Made by a program: the position numbers and the translations under genes
Origin: JAWLDB01 sp041686915
GTDB taxonomy: Bacteria; Bacillota; UBA994; UBA5500
NCBI GenBank assembly: GCA_041686915.1
Contig: JAWLDB010000087.1
Span: 1-10,784, forward strand
Direction of reading: 5' to 3'
DNA: 10,784 nucleotides
Notes under the pieces: generated by a model
Seen by the model: only the letters and a program-made list of their open reading frames with translations
What the model was told of the DNA's origin: nothing
The model's database searches: none
Shown here: one piece after another, positions 1 through 6,704 of the stretch
How the letters are laid out: each line of letters opens with the position of its first letter
Position numbering within the stretch: the first letter of the stretch is position 1

Positions 1-300
1 ATGACAGGCAACAATAACCGCTCCCTACGCAAGCTCAATGGCAAAGTGGAAGAACTGGCCTACTATCTTGAGCGAATGCGTCTAGCGGAGTATATCGAGC
101 TGTTCAACAGGCCGTGGAGACTGATGTGGCTCAATTTCTTGGCAGGGCTGGCTCGTGGCGTCGGGATCGCTATTGGCGGTACAGTGCTGGCCGCAGTCAT
201 CCTGCTCCTCTTGAGCAAGCTCGCCATCCTCAACCTACCGGTCATCGGTGACTTCATTGCTGAATTGGTAAGGATTGTGCAGACACAGTTAGGCAGATAG
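1..300 (+). CDS. DUF5665-family small membrane protein
   Basis: A 99-residue protein with a charged amphipathic N-terminal half (residues about 10-40, rich in Arg, Glu and Leu) followed by a strongly hydrophobic segment at about residues 46-72 (Gly-rich, then a run of Ala, Val, Ile, Leu) and a second, weaker hydrophobic stretch (about 73-95). The motif around residues 18-45 (LAYYLERMRLAEYIEL followed by a Pro-Trp-Arg and an Asn-Phe-Leu-Ala-Gly) and the glycine-rich membrane helix match what I know of the DUF5665 family, which is found in Clostridia and has no established function. The ORF opens with ATG at the very first base, so the Shine-Dalgarno site lies outside the window and an earlier in-frame start cannot be excluded. 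It lies 10 bases upstream of the zinc-finger gene and is probably co-transcribed with it. Family recognition is from memory of the pattern. Confidence 0.75.
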   Translation: MTGNNNRSLRKLNGKVEELAYYLERMRLAEYIELFNRPWRLMWLNFLAGLARGVGIAIGGTVLAAVILLLLSKLAILNLPVIGDFIAELVRIVQTQLGR

Positions 301-310
301 GAGGCATCAT

Positions 311-1003
311 ATGCGCCAGGAGTTACTAAATCAGTTTGAGCAGAAGCTATTGCAGGAAAAGAGTGCGACCAAAAACACCCTGGAGAGTTTAAATAATGGT
401 CTCAATCAATCACTCTCGGAGTCCATTGTTGAGTTTTCGACTTATGATAACCACCCAGCGGACGTTGCTACCGAAACATTCGAACGGGGAAAGGACCTAG
501 CCCTGCGCGAGGACGAGCAAATGCGACTGGATGAAATCAATGGTGCTTTGAGCCGCATCAAACAAGGCACTTACGGTTGGTGTGCAGATTGCGGTGAAGC
601 TATCCCCATGGAACGGTTGGAGGCAATTCCGGAAGCAAGGTATTGTCTGCACTGCCAGAGAAGTCATGAAGATCCAGCGCGCGATAAGCCGATTGAAGAA
701 TCCTTGGTCGACCGTATGCTCGAGGAGAGCTTTACGGACGATGCCGAAAATGAGAATGTTGCGTTCGATGGGGAAGATACGTGGCAGGCAGTGGCCCGCT
801 ATGGGACATCCAACACACCGGGCGACTTCGCCGGTGCTGAAGACTACGGAGATACATACATTGACTATGATGAGTCCATTGGAACTGTCTTTAAAGAAGA
901 GGCTCTTCCGAGTTCCTACGATAGGAGCAAGCGACAGTTCCTGAAACGGGACATCCGGGTTGGAGTGGAAAAGTCACCCATGATTGACCCCAAACAGAAA
1001 TAG
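311..1003 (+). CDS. TraR/DksA-type zinc-finger protein, YteA/YlyA family
   Basis: A 230-residue protein. The N-terminal third is a predicted coiled coil (about residues 1-85, rich in Glu, Gln, Leu) containing the family block DNHPADVATETFERGKD at about residues 46-62. A DksA/TraR C4 zinc finger follows, with Cys91, Cys94, Cys112 and Cys115 all intact (WCADCGE then RYCLHC). The acidic C-terminal tail is typical of the longer Firmicutes branch (TIGR02890, yteA-like). In Bacillus subtilis ylyA occupies the same place upstream of lspA, so the local order supports orthology to YlyA, which is reported to interact with RNA polymerase in spore gene expression. That role is carried over by inference. 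The start is ATG 311, with ATAGGAGG at 297-304 overlapping the previous stop codon, giving tight translational coupling with the DUF5665 gene. Nothing looks truncated. Confidence 0.88.
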   Translation: MRQELLNQFEQKLLQEKSATKNTLESLNNGLNQSLSESIVEFSTYDNHPADVATETFERGKDLALREDEQMRLDEINGALSRIKQGTYGWCADCGEAIPMERLEAIPEARYCLHCQRSHEDPARDKPIEESLVDRMLEESFTDDAENENVAFDGEDTWQAVARYGTSNTPGDFAGAEDYGDTYIDYDESIGTVFKEEALPSSYDRSKRQFLKRDIRVGVEKSPMIDPKQK

Positions 1004-1008
1004 CTGGC

Positions 1009-1037
1009 TTGAGCCCTAACTGCTGCCATGCTAGAAT
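1009..1037 (+). promoter_or_regulatory. Likely sigma-A promoter for lspA-rluD
   Basis: TTGAGC at 1009-1014 and TAGAAT at 1032-1037 are separated by 17 bases, and a TGC immediately before the -10 box gives an extended -10. The predicted start of transcription is near 1044, about 22 bases before the lspA GTG start. The promoter sits just past the stop codon of the zinc-finger gene, which separates lspA-rluD from it. This is a visual match only. Confidence 0.55.
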
Positions 1038-1065
1038 ATGGTGCAGAGGAAAGGGGAGTGGAGCT

Positions 1066-1515
1066 GTGCTTTACGTGAGCCTGGCTAGCCTAATCTGGCT
1101 ACTCGACCGCGCCAGCAAAATATGGATCACAAGTACCATGGATTTATATGCCGTCAGGCCTATTCTCGGTAGGTGGCTGACATTCACCTATGTACAGAAC
1201 CGAGGAGCCGCCTTTGGGTTGCTGGGTGGCCAGACCTTTATGTTGGCTATGATCTCGATAGGGCTGTTAGTAGGGCTTTTTGTTTTCCGATCGAAGCTTC
1301 ACGATCTTCCACGTGGGGGTAAGCTGGCCATCTCTTTGATTGTGGCAGGCGCTCTCGGAAATCTGTATGACCGGCTGGCTTTTGGCTACGTCATTGATTT
1401 CATCGATCTTCAGGTCTGGCCCGTGTTCAATATTGCCGATAGCGCCATAGTAGTGGGGGCGTTCCTGATGGTCTGGGTTGTTTGGCGTATGGAGATGTCG
1501 GGAGAGCAGAAGTGA
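1066..1515 (+). CDS. lspA: Lipoprotein signal peptidase (signal peptidase II)
   Basis: LspA is the aspartyl protease of the cytoplasmic membrane that removes signal peptides from diacylglyceryl-modified prolipoproteins. The 149-residue product has the family's four hydrophobic segments (about residues 3-20, 50-72, 85-105, 118-142). It carries the conserved blocks: LDRASK near the start, NRGAAFG with Asn45, GNLYDR with catalytic Asp102, VIDFID, and FNIADS with catalytic Asp125. The start chosen is GTG 1066: GGGGAG at 1053-1058 lies 7 bases upstream and the resulting N-terminus (LYVSLASLIWLLDR) begins where known LspA proteins begin. The open frame extends to a TTG at 1009, but that adds 19 residues unlike the family, contains the -10 box, and has no ribosome site. 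The gene ends in GTGA overlapping rluD, so the two are translationally coupled, as lspA-ylyB are in Bacillus. Confidence 0.95.
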   Translation: MLYVSLASLIWLLDRASKIWITSTMDLYAVRPILGRWLTFTYVQNRGAAFGLLGGQTFMLAMISIGLLVGLFVFRSKLHDLPRGGKLAISLIVAGALGNLYDRLAFGYVIDFIDLQVWPVFNIADSAIVVGAFLMVWVVWRMEMSGEQK

Positions 1516-2429
1516 TACAGTCTCATGAGCTGGTGGTGCCTGTCGAAGCTGGCGGAGAAAGAGTGGACAGTTGGTTGGCCAAACAGCCGATTGGTCTAAC
1601 TCGCTCCAGGGTGCAGCGTTTGATTGATGAAGGCCATGTTACCATCGACGGCAAGGGTATTAAGAGTAATCACCGACTGAAGGGTGAGGAAACCGTGGCG
1701 GTTTTGATTCCTCCTGCCGAGCCATTACAGACTGAGGCAGAGGATATTCCGCTGGACATTGTCTACGAAGATTCAGATGTAGCCGTAGTGAACAAGCCAG
1801 CCGGTATGGTAACTCATCCCGCGCAGGGAAACTACACAGGTACGCTGGTCAACGCCTTGCTCCATCAGGTGGGCGATCTCTCCGGCATTAATGGAGTAAT
1901 GCGTCCAGGCATCGTGCATCGGCTGGACAAAGATACTTCCGGTCTGCTGGTGATTGCCAAGAACGATAAGGCTCACCTGTGGCTAGCGGATCAGATTAAA
2001 GGCAGGTTCGTCAAACGCGAGTATCAAGCGCTGGTGCACGGAAATCTGTTGCAGGACAAGGGTACGGTTGATGCGCCAATTGCCAGGCATCCATCTGATC
2101 GTAAGCGCATGACGGTAATAGCAGGTGGTCGTAAGGCTGTCACGCATTACACTGTGCTTGAGCGCTTTGGTGAGTATTGTTTGCTGCATCTACAGCTGGA
2201 AACCGGCAGAACACACCAAATTCGCGTACATATGGCGCATATCAACCACCCAGTTGTGGGTGATCCGGTCTACGGGCCTAAGCGTGCGCACTTTGGGCTA
2301 AATGGGCAACTGCTGCACGCGTGGAAGCTGACATTCAAGCACCCGCGCACTCATCAGGCAATGAGCTTTGAAGCCCCACCACCTCGACACTTCCAGACAG
2401 TCTTGCAGAAGCTTAGACAGCAGAAGTGA
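1512..2429 (+). CDS. rluD: RluA/RluD-family 23S rRNA pseudouridine synthase (YlyB-like)
   Basis: This enzyme family isomerises specific uridines of large-subunit rRNA to pseudouridine. The 305-residue protein has an N-terminal S4 RNA-binding domain (about residues 12-75, with TRSRVQRLIDEGHVTIDG) and then the catalytic domain. The signature HRLDKDTSG contains the nucleophile Asp139. The later conserved blocks are also present: KREYQALVHG, the TGRTHQIRVHM motif and GDPVYG. The start is GTG 1512, which overlaps the lspA stop codon as GTGA and has GGGAGAG at 1500-1506. An ATG 30 bases further upstream lies inside lspA without a suitable ribosome site. By position this is the orthologue of B. subtilis ylyB. 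The exact target uridines cannot be read from sequence, so the symbol denotes the family. No separate terminator is visible after it: the next one is the PyrR attenuator. Confidence 0.93.
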   Translation: MIQSHELVVPVEAGGERVDSWLAKQPIGLTRSRVQRLIDEGHVTIDGKGIKSNHRLKGEETVAVLIPPAEPLQTEAEDIPLDIVYEDSDVAVVNKPAGMVTHPAQGNYTGTLVNALLHQVGDLSGINGVMRPGIVHRLDKDTSGLLVIAKNDKAHLWLADQIKGRFVKREYQALVHGNLLQDKGTVDAPIARHPSDRKRMTVIAGGRKAVTHYTVLERFGEYCLLHLQLETGRTHQIRVHMAHINHPVVGDPVYGPKRAHFGLNGQLLHAWKLTFKHPRTHQAMSFEAPPPRHFQTVLQKLRQQK

Positions 2430-2463
2430 ACTGTTGGAATAAAAATACTGTCGCTTGGGTATG

Positions 2464-2492
2464 TTGACAGTCAATCGCAGTTTTGCTAAGCT
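2464..2492 (+). promoter_or_regulatory. Promoter of the pyrR transcript
   Basis: A perfect TTGACA (2464-2469) is followed after 17 bases by TAAGCT (2487-2492) with TGC just before it, an extended -10 that would compensate for the weak hexamer. Transcription would start near 2499, immediately before the PyrR-binding hairpin. That is the expected arrangement for a pyr attenuator. Confidence 0.65.
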
Positions 2493-2500
2493 TACTCAGG

Positions 2501-2588
2501 AACCTTTAAGTTAGTCCTGCGAGGCTAGCAAGGAATGCGTCTAATGAGTAACACCAGGCCTTCCTGTGCTATGCAGGGAGGCCTTTTT
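2501..2588 (+). promoter_or_regulatory. PyrR-responsive transcription attenuator (leader RNA)
   Basis: The leader carries the PyrR-binding consensus (AGTCCTGCGAGGCT at 2513-2526). The hairpin can be drawn as an outer stem CCTT 2503-2506 with AAGG 2530-2533, and an upper stem GTTAG 2510-2514 with CTAGC 2525-2529 (one G-U). Above it C2516-C2517 pair with G2523-G2524, and U2515 is bulged. This is the anti-antiterminator. The alternative antiterminator pairs 2526-2535 (TAGCAAGGAA) with 2561-2571 (TTCCTGTGCTA): ten base pairs with one bulged G. It uses both the 3' arm of the PyrR hairpin and the 5' arm of the terminator, so the folds are mutually exclusive. In the known mechanism PyrR with UMP or UTP holds the binding hairpin, freeing the terminator and switching off transcription when pyrimidines are plentiful. 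Confidence 0.92.
2556..2588 (+). terminator. Intrinsic terminator of the PyrR attenuator
   Basis: AGGCCTTCCTG at 2556-2566 pairs with CAGGGAGGCCT at 2574-2584 (11 base pairs including one G-U) around a 7-base loop, followed by a run of five T. It lies upstream of the pyrR ribosome-binding site. It may also stop read-through from lspA-rluD, because no other terminator is visible between rluD and pyrR. Confidence 0.9.
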
Positions 2589-2641
2589 GTATGCAAGTTT
2601 GCAGATGGACGGGTTCCGTAACAACAGTAGGGGGTGTGCAA

Positions 2642-3187
2642 GTGTCATTTCAAGAGAAGACACAGTTGCTGGATGAAAAGGCGATGCAGCGAGCTTTAAC
2701 CCGCATCGCGCATGAGATCATCGAGAAGAACAAAGGCACTCAGGACATTGTACTGGTTGGAATCAAGCGCCGGGGTGTACCGTTGGCTGAACGTCTGGCT
2801 GCTGCGGTCGAACGCATTGAAGGGGTAACACTGCCAGTAGGAGTGCTTGATATCACTCTCTATCGCGACGATCTGACTACTCAGACTGAGCAGGCAGTAG
2901 TTCATCAGACAGTTGTGCCTGAAAGCATAGTCGACAAGATTGTCGTACTGGTGGATGACGTACTGTATACAGGACGGACAGTACGGGCTGCGATGGATGC
3001 CATCATTGACCTGGGCAGGCCTCGCGCAATTCAGTTGGCCGTACTGGTGGATCGCGGGCACCGCGAGCTGCCAATCAGGGCAGACTACGTTGGCAAGAAC
3101 GTTCCCACATCCAAGAAAGAAATGATATCTGTGCGGGTTAGTGAACTGGATGGAACAGACGAAGTCGTCATCATGGAAGCCCAATAA
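2642..3187 (+). CDS. pyrR: PyrR, bifunctional pyr attenuation regulator / uracil phosphoribosyltransferase
   Basis: PyrR binds the pyr leader RNA in response to uridine nucleotides and, in many species, also converts uracil plus PRPP to UMP. The 181-residue product matches the B. subtilis protein in length and over its whole course: ALTRIAHEIIEKNKG, VGIKRRGVPLA, DITLYRDDL, the PRPP-binding block VVLVDDVLYTGRTVRA with Asp105 and Asp106, and DRGHRELPIRADYVGKNVPTS. The start is GTG 2642, with AGGGGG at 2629-2634 seven bases upstream. An in-frame ATG at 2591 lies right behind the attenuator's T-run without a ribosome site and adds 17 residues foreign to the family. A GTG at 2636 is too close to the ribosome site. 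It is the first gene behind the attenuator, so PyrR regulates its own synthesis. Confidence 0.96.
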   Translation: MSFQEKTQLLDEKAMQRALTRIAHEIIEKNKGTQDIVLVGIKRRGVPLAERLAAAVERIEGVTLPVGVLDITLYRDDLTTQTEQAVVHQTVVPESIVDKIVVLVDDVLYTGRTVRAAMDAIIDLGRPRAIQLAVLVDRGHRELPIRADYVGKNVPTSKKEMISVRVSELDGTDEVVIMEAQ

Positions 3188-3193
3188 CCCGCG

Positions 3194-3221
3194 TTGACCG
3201 GACAAGCAGTTATTCTATAAA
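3194..3221 (+). promoter_or_regulatory. Likely separate promoter for uraA
   Basis: TTGACC (3194-3199) and TATAAA (3216-3221) are 16 bases apart, in the short gap after the pyrR stop codon. A start near 3228 leaves a leader of only about 25 bases, with no PyrR-binding sequence in it. Transcription from here would therefore escape the attenuator. It is a good match to the sigma-A consensus but judged by eye. Confidence 0.5.
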
Positions 3222-3252
3222 CCGTAAACATAGAAAGGGGATGCCATCAGCC

Positions 3253-4551
3253 ATGAAGCCATATCAGCCCGTACCAATTTCTCGTCTTATCCCACTCAGC
3301 ATCCAGCACGTTTTCGCCATGTTCGGAGCCACGGTTCTGGTTCCCATGCTTACAGGCCTGGATACATCCACTGCCCTCTTCACTTCGGGCATAGGCACCT
3401 TGGTCTTTCAGCTGATTACCAAAGGGCAGGTTCCTGCTTATCTTGGGTCTTCCTTCGCCTTCATCGCACCGATTATTGCAGCCAAGGAAGTCTACGGCGT
3501 GACCGGGGCATTGGCCGGCTCTTTTGTTGCCGGCTTGGTCTACGTAATCATGGGTGCTGTCGTCCGCAAGGTGGGTATCGGTTTCATTGACCGCTACTTC
3601 CCGCCAGTAGTTGTTGGACCGGTTATCATGACCATCGGTCTGGGTTTGGCTGGAGTAGCGCGCGACATGTCCTCAGTGCATCTACCAACCGCCCTGATTA
3701 CTCTCGGCATCGTGATTGCAGTCAGTTACTACGGCAAAGGCTTGCTCAAGGTCATTCCGATCCTAATCGGCATCACCGGCGGTTATATTACCGCACTGCT
3801 GTTTAATGCCCGCTTCCCGGAACTCGGCCTCTTCCTGAATGCTGAAGGAAAGAGTCTGTTTGACATCATGGCAGCTACATCCTGGGCCCCGGCATTGCCC
3901 AGCTATCTACAGATGATGATCCAAGATCCGTCACAAACCCTGCTGAACATTTCTAACTGGCAGTTGGGTGCAATCGTGATGGTCGCTCCTGTAGCCATCG
4001 TAACCATGATTGAGCATTTGGGTGATGTGCTGACTATTAGCCGTACTACTGGCCGCGACTTCTTGAATGAGCCTGGCCTGCACCGCACGCTCTGGGGTGA
4101 TGGCGTTGCTACCGCGCTAGCCGCCTTCTTCGGTGGTCCGCCAAACACTACCTATGGTGAAAACGTTGGTGTGTTGGCAATTACCAAAGTGTTCAACCCA
4201 ATTGTGGTACGGGGCGCAGCTATCCTGGTGCTGGCATTCAGCATGATCCCCAAAGTAGGGGCTTTCATAGGAACCATCCCAGCCCCTGTAATGGGCGGCA
4301 TCACTATCTTACTGTTTGGCATGATCGCATCCATTGGCATCCGTACTTTGATCGAGAAGCAGGTAGATTTCAGCGATACACGTAACCTGGTAATCGCTAG
4401 TACGATTATCATTCTCGGTATCAGCGGCCTGGAAATCCTGCATCTGAAAGGTATGGGCCTGGGAGCAGTGGTTGGTGTGCTACTGAACTTGCTGCTGCCG
4501 GAAAAGCTGGGCGAAACAAACCTTAAAGCTCAACCAGATAACAATAACTAG
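3253..4551 (+). CDS. uraA: Uracil permease (NCS2 / UraA-PyrP family)
   Basis: This is a proton-coupled uracil importer of the cytoplasmic membrane. The 432-residue protein is hydrophobic throughout, as expected for the 14-helix NCS2 fold, and closely follows E. coli UraA. It has QHVFAMFGATVLVP near the N-terminus and PAYLGSSFAFI. The two substrate-site glutamates are visible, Glu254 in MIEHLGD and Glu303 in the NCS2 signature NTTYGENVGVLAITK. The late blocks PAPVMGGITILLFGMIA and SGIRTLIE-type GIRTLIEKQVDF are also present. The start is uncertain between ATG 3241 and ATG 3253. The purine run AAAGGGG (3234-3240) abuts 3241 directly, too close to serve it, so 3253 (MKPYQPVP) is preferred. In B. 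subtilis pyrP holds this same position after pyrR. Here the gene has its own likely promoter upstream and a strong terminator downstream. Confidence 0.95.
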   Translation: MKPYQPVPISRLIPLSIQHVFAMFGATVLVPMLTGLDTSTALFTSGIGTLVFQLITKGQVPAYLGSSFAFIAPIIAAKEVYGVTGALAGSFVAGLVYVIMGAVVRKVGIGFIDRYFPPVVVGPVIMTIGLGLAGVARDMSSVHLPTALITLGIVIAVSYYGKGLLKVIPILIGITGGYITALLFNARFPELGLFLNAEGKSLFDIMAATSWAPALPSYLQMMIQDPSQTLLNISNWQLGAIVMVAPVAIVTMIEHLGDVLTISRTTGRDFLNEPGLHRTLWGDGVATALAAFFGGPPNTTYGENVGVLAITKVFNPIVVRGAAILVLAFSMIPKVGAFIGTIPAPVMGGITILLFGMIASIGIRTLIEKQVDFSDTRNLVIASTIIILGISGLEILHLKGMGLGAVVGVLLNLLLPEKLGETNLKAQPDNNN

Positions 4552-4555
4552 CTCT

Positions 4556-4584
4556 AAACGGGTGGCAGGCGCCACCCGTTTCTT
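4556..4584 (+). terminator. Intrinsic terminator between uraA and pyrC
   Basis: AAACGGGTGGC at 4556-4566 pairs perfectly with GCCACCCGTTT at 4571-4581 around a 4-base loop (AGGC), followed by a short T-rich tail (TTTCTT). It begins 5 bases after the uraA stop codon. No PyrR-binding sequence and no convincing competing antiterminator are seen beside it. It therefore looks like a plain terminator rather than the third attenuator that B. subtilis has at the corresponding place. Confidence 0.8.
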
Positions 4585-4633
4585 AAAATCTTCAGGAACT
4601 GATGCGCTTGATGACTTCATGAGGAGGGGAACT

Positions 4634-5935
4634 ATGGCAAAGGTGCTGTTTAAGAATGCCCAGATGCTGGACCCGCAGGCCAGCTGCCTAGTAGCAGCTG
4701 AGTGTCTGGTGGTGGATGGATTGGTAGCTGCCATCGGGCAAGGGTTAAACGCAGAAGGGGCACAGATAATAGATCTGCAAGGACTAGTCTTAGCTCCAGG
4801 TTTTGTGGACCTGCATACGCACTTGCGGGAACCGGGCTTTGAGTACAAGGAGACTGTTGCAAGCGGTACCCGGGCTGCAGCTGCCGGCGGGTTTACTACC
4901 ATTGCCTGTATGCCGAACACCAATCCTGTGCTTGACTCAGTGGGCATAATCGAGGAACTACAGCATACTATCAACTCCACAGCCGCAGTGCGGGTGCTCC
5001 CCATTGGTGCCATTTCCCGTGGATCACTCGGCCGTGAAATGGTGGATGTTAAGAGCTTGCTTTCGGTAGGCGTGTGCGCTCTCTCCGATGACGGACGCGG
5101 CGTAATGAACAGTAGAATGATGCGTTCTGCTCTGGAACTGTCTGCAGAACTCCGTTTCCCGGTAATAGCGCATGAAGAGGACCACGACTTGGCCGCTGGG
5201 GGTAGTATCAACGAAGGCGAGGTCAGCCGTCAGCTCGGAGATAAGGGTATTCCAGGGATAGCAGAGTATGCTATGCTAGCCCGCGATATCTATCTGGCAG
5301 AACTGACAGGAGGACATCTGCATGTGGCTCACGTCAGCTGTGCCGAGTCAGTCCGCCTGATTAGAGAGGCAAGGCAGCGCGGTGTGCATGTCACCGCTGA
5401 GGTAACACCTCATCATCTGGTTTTCACAGAGAACATAGTCCCCAAATGGCTAGGCCAGGCAAAGGTTAACCCACCTCTGCGGACCGAAGCTGACAGGGAA
5501 GCGCTACTTGCGGGGCTGATGGACGGGACGATAGATATCATCGCCACTGACCATGCGCCGCATTCCGCTGAAGAGAAGGAACGGCCGCTCAGTGAAGCAG
5601 CTTTTGGCTTTACGGGTCTGGATACGGCTTTCGCCCTACTAAATACTGCGCTAGTGAAGCAGGGAGTGCTAACACTACCAGCCCTGCTACGCAAACTGAC
5701 GCTTGAACCAGCAAACCTGCTAGGTTTAGCATCTGGGTCTTTGCAAGTAGGTTCCCCAGCAGACCTGGTTGTAATCGACCCAGATATTGTCTGGCAAATT
5801 ACTGCTGACAGCCTCCAGTCTAAGGGCAAGAACACTCCTTTGTTGGGAGAGACGCTGCAGGGCAGAGTGCTGTTAACCATGGTTGGTGGAAAGATCGTCT
5901 ATGATAACAGGGAGGCGAAACCGCATGCAAGTTAA
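4634..5935 (+). CDS. pyrC: Dihydroorotase
   Basis: PyrC cyclises N-carbamoyl-L-aspartate to dihydroorotate, the third step of UMP synthesis. The 433-residue amidohydrolase has the type I (long, Gram-positive) layout: metal ligands His61 and His63 in DLHTHLREPG, the GGFTTIACMPNTNP block, ALSDDGRGV with the Asp ligand characteristic of this branch, VIAHEED, HLHVAHVS, TPHHL, and IATDHAPHS with catalytic Asp306. The C-terminal beta domain (LGLASGSLQVGSPADLVVIDP) is complete. The start is ATG 4634, six bases behind AGGAGG (4622-4627). Earlier in-frame ATG 4619 and GTG 4562 are rejected because the first precedes the ribosome site and the second lies inside the uraA terminator hairpin. It overlaps pyrK by 11 bases. 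pyrB, which usually precedes pyrC, is not here. Confidence 0.96.
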   Translation: MAKVLFKNAQMLDPQASCLVAAECLVVDGLVAAIGQGLNAEGAQIIDLQGLVLAPGFVDLHTHLREPGFEYKETVASGTRAAAAGGFTTIACMPNTNPVLDSVGIIEELQHTINSTAAVRVLPIGAISRGSLGREMVDVKSLLSVGVCALSDDGRGVMNSRMMRSALELSAELRFPVIAHEEDHDLAAGGSINEGEVSRQLGDKGIPGIAEYAMLARDIYLAELTGGHLHVAHVSCAESVRLIREARQRGVHVTAEVTPHHLVFTENIVPKWLGQAKVNPPLRTEADREALLAGLMDGTIDIIATDHAPHSAEEKERPLSEAAFGFTGLDTAFALLNTALVKQGVLTLPALLRKLTLEPANLLGLASGSLQVGSPADLVVIDPDIVWQITADSLQSKGKNTPLLGETLQGRVLLTMVGGKIVYDNREAKPHAS

Positions 5936-6704
5936 GGCAATGGGCACTGTTTTGTTCAATCAGGAAGAAGCGCCAGGAATCTTTCGCCTACGCTTGCATT
6001 GCCCCGTTTTGGTGGAGAGTTCTCTGCCGGGGCAGTTTGTGCAAGTTAAGATAGGCAATGATTACAGCCATCTACTACGCAAGCCGATTAGTCTGCACCA
6101 AATTAACCGGCAGGCGGGGACACTCGACCTGCTTTACTCGACTGTCGGCAAAGGCACAGTCGCCCTAAGCACGGTTCTGCCCAATCAGCAGGTAGACCTG
6201 GTTGGGCCACTGGGCAACGGGTGGATGAAATCAATTGCCGCAGACTCTCCCGCTCTGTTGGTTGCAGGGGGTATCGGTGTTGCACCGATGCTGGCCTTGG
6301 CAGAGGAGCTGGTCGCCGAGGGTAGGGCAGTTAAGATGTTCTATGGGGCCAGGACGCAGCAAGCGTTGGTTGGCTTGGCTGAGTACGAAAGGTTAGGTGT
6401 GGATGTAGAGAGTGCCACCGACGATGGTACCTATGGCTTCCACGGCACAGCCGTTGCTCTGCTCGAGGCACAGCTGGCAATAGGCGTTGCCGGAGAGATC
6501 TACGCCTGCGGTCCTCGTCCGATGTTACGAGCTGTACAGAGCCTGGCGAAGCAGGCTGGGCTGCCCAATCAGCTATCGCTGGAAGAGTATATGGCTTGTG
6601 GTATCGGTGCTTGCCTGGGCTGCGCCTGCGCCAAGAGCGATGGGGGCTATGCGCATGTTTGTACCGACGGCCCAGTGTTTCGGGGGGAGGACGTTAAACT
6701 ATGA
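5925..6704 (+). CDS. pyrK: Dihydroorotate dehydrogenase B, electron-transfer subunit
   Basis: PyrK is the FAD and [2Fe-2S] subunit that passes electrons from PyrD's FMN to NAD+. In the 259-residue protein the N-terminal flavin-binding barrel contains RKPISLH, the typical FAD motif of this reductase family. GGIGVAP marks the nucleotide-binding domain, and YACGPRPML follows. The iron-sulfur ligands are all present: Cys225, Cys230, Cys233 and Cys246 within EEYMACGIGACLGCAC and HVCTDGPVF. The start is ATG 5925, with GGGAGG at 5910-5915. An in-frame GTG at 5883, 42 bases further up, lies deep inside pyrC and gives an N-terminus unlike the family. The gene overlaps pyrC by 11 bases and pyrD by 4, so the three are one translation unit. 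Its presence shows that the organism uses the NAD-dependent class 1B enzyme. Confidence 0.95.
   Translation: MQVKAMGTVLFNQEEAPGIFRLRLHCPVLVESSLPGQFVQVKIGNDYSHLLRKPISLHQINRQAGTLDLLYSTVGKGTVALSTVLPNQQVDLVGPLGNGWMKSIAADSPALLVAGGIGVAPMLALAEELVAEGRAVKMFYGARTQQALVGLAEYERLGVDVESATDDGTYGFHGTAVALLEAQLAIGVAGEIYACGPRPMLRAVQSLAKQAGLPNQLSLEEYMACGIGACLGCACAKSDGGYAHVCTDGPVFRGEDVKL

Noticed and set aside
1501..2429. Near-identical GCAGAAGTGA ends of lspA (1506-1515) and rluD (2420-2429) as a possible repeat
   Set aside because: Only about ten shared bases, with no flanking similarity. It is best explained by chance use of Gln-Lys-stop.
2591..2641. ATG at 2591 as an upstream pyrR start
   Set aside because: It sits directly behind the attenuator T-run with no Shine-Dalgarno site, and the extra residues do not belong to PyrR. 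GTG 2642 gives exactly the expected length.
2696..3205. Minus-strand open frame of 169 codons opposite pyrR
   Set aside because: Antisense to a full-length, well-conserved pyrR, with His/Cys-rich low-plausibility composition and no recognisable family.
4556..4584. Hairpin after uraA as a third PyrR attenuator
   Set aside because: No AGTCC...GAGGCT-type PyrR-binding sequence and no convincing competing antiterminator nearby. It is treated as an ordinary terminator.
4480..5211. Long minus-strand open frame (243 codons) opposite the end of uraA and pyrC
   Set aside because: It runs antisense to two clearly conserved genes, has a Ser/Pro/Arg-rich composition typical of shadow frames, and crosses the uraA terminator hairpin.
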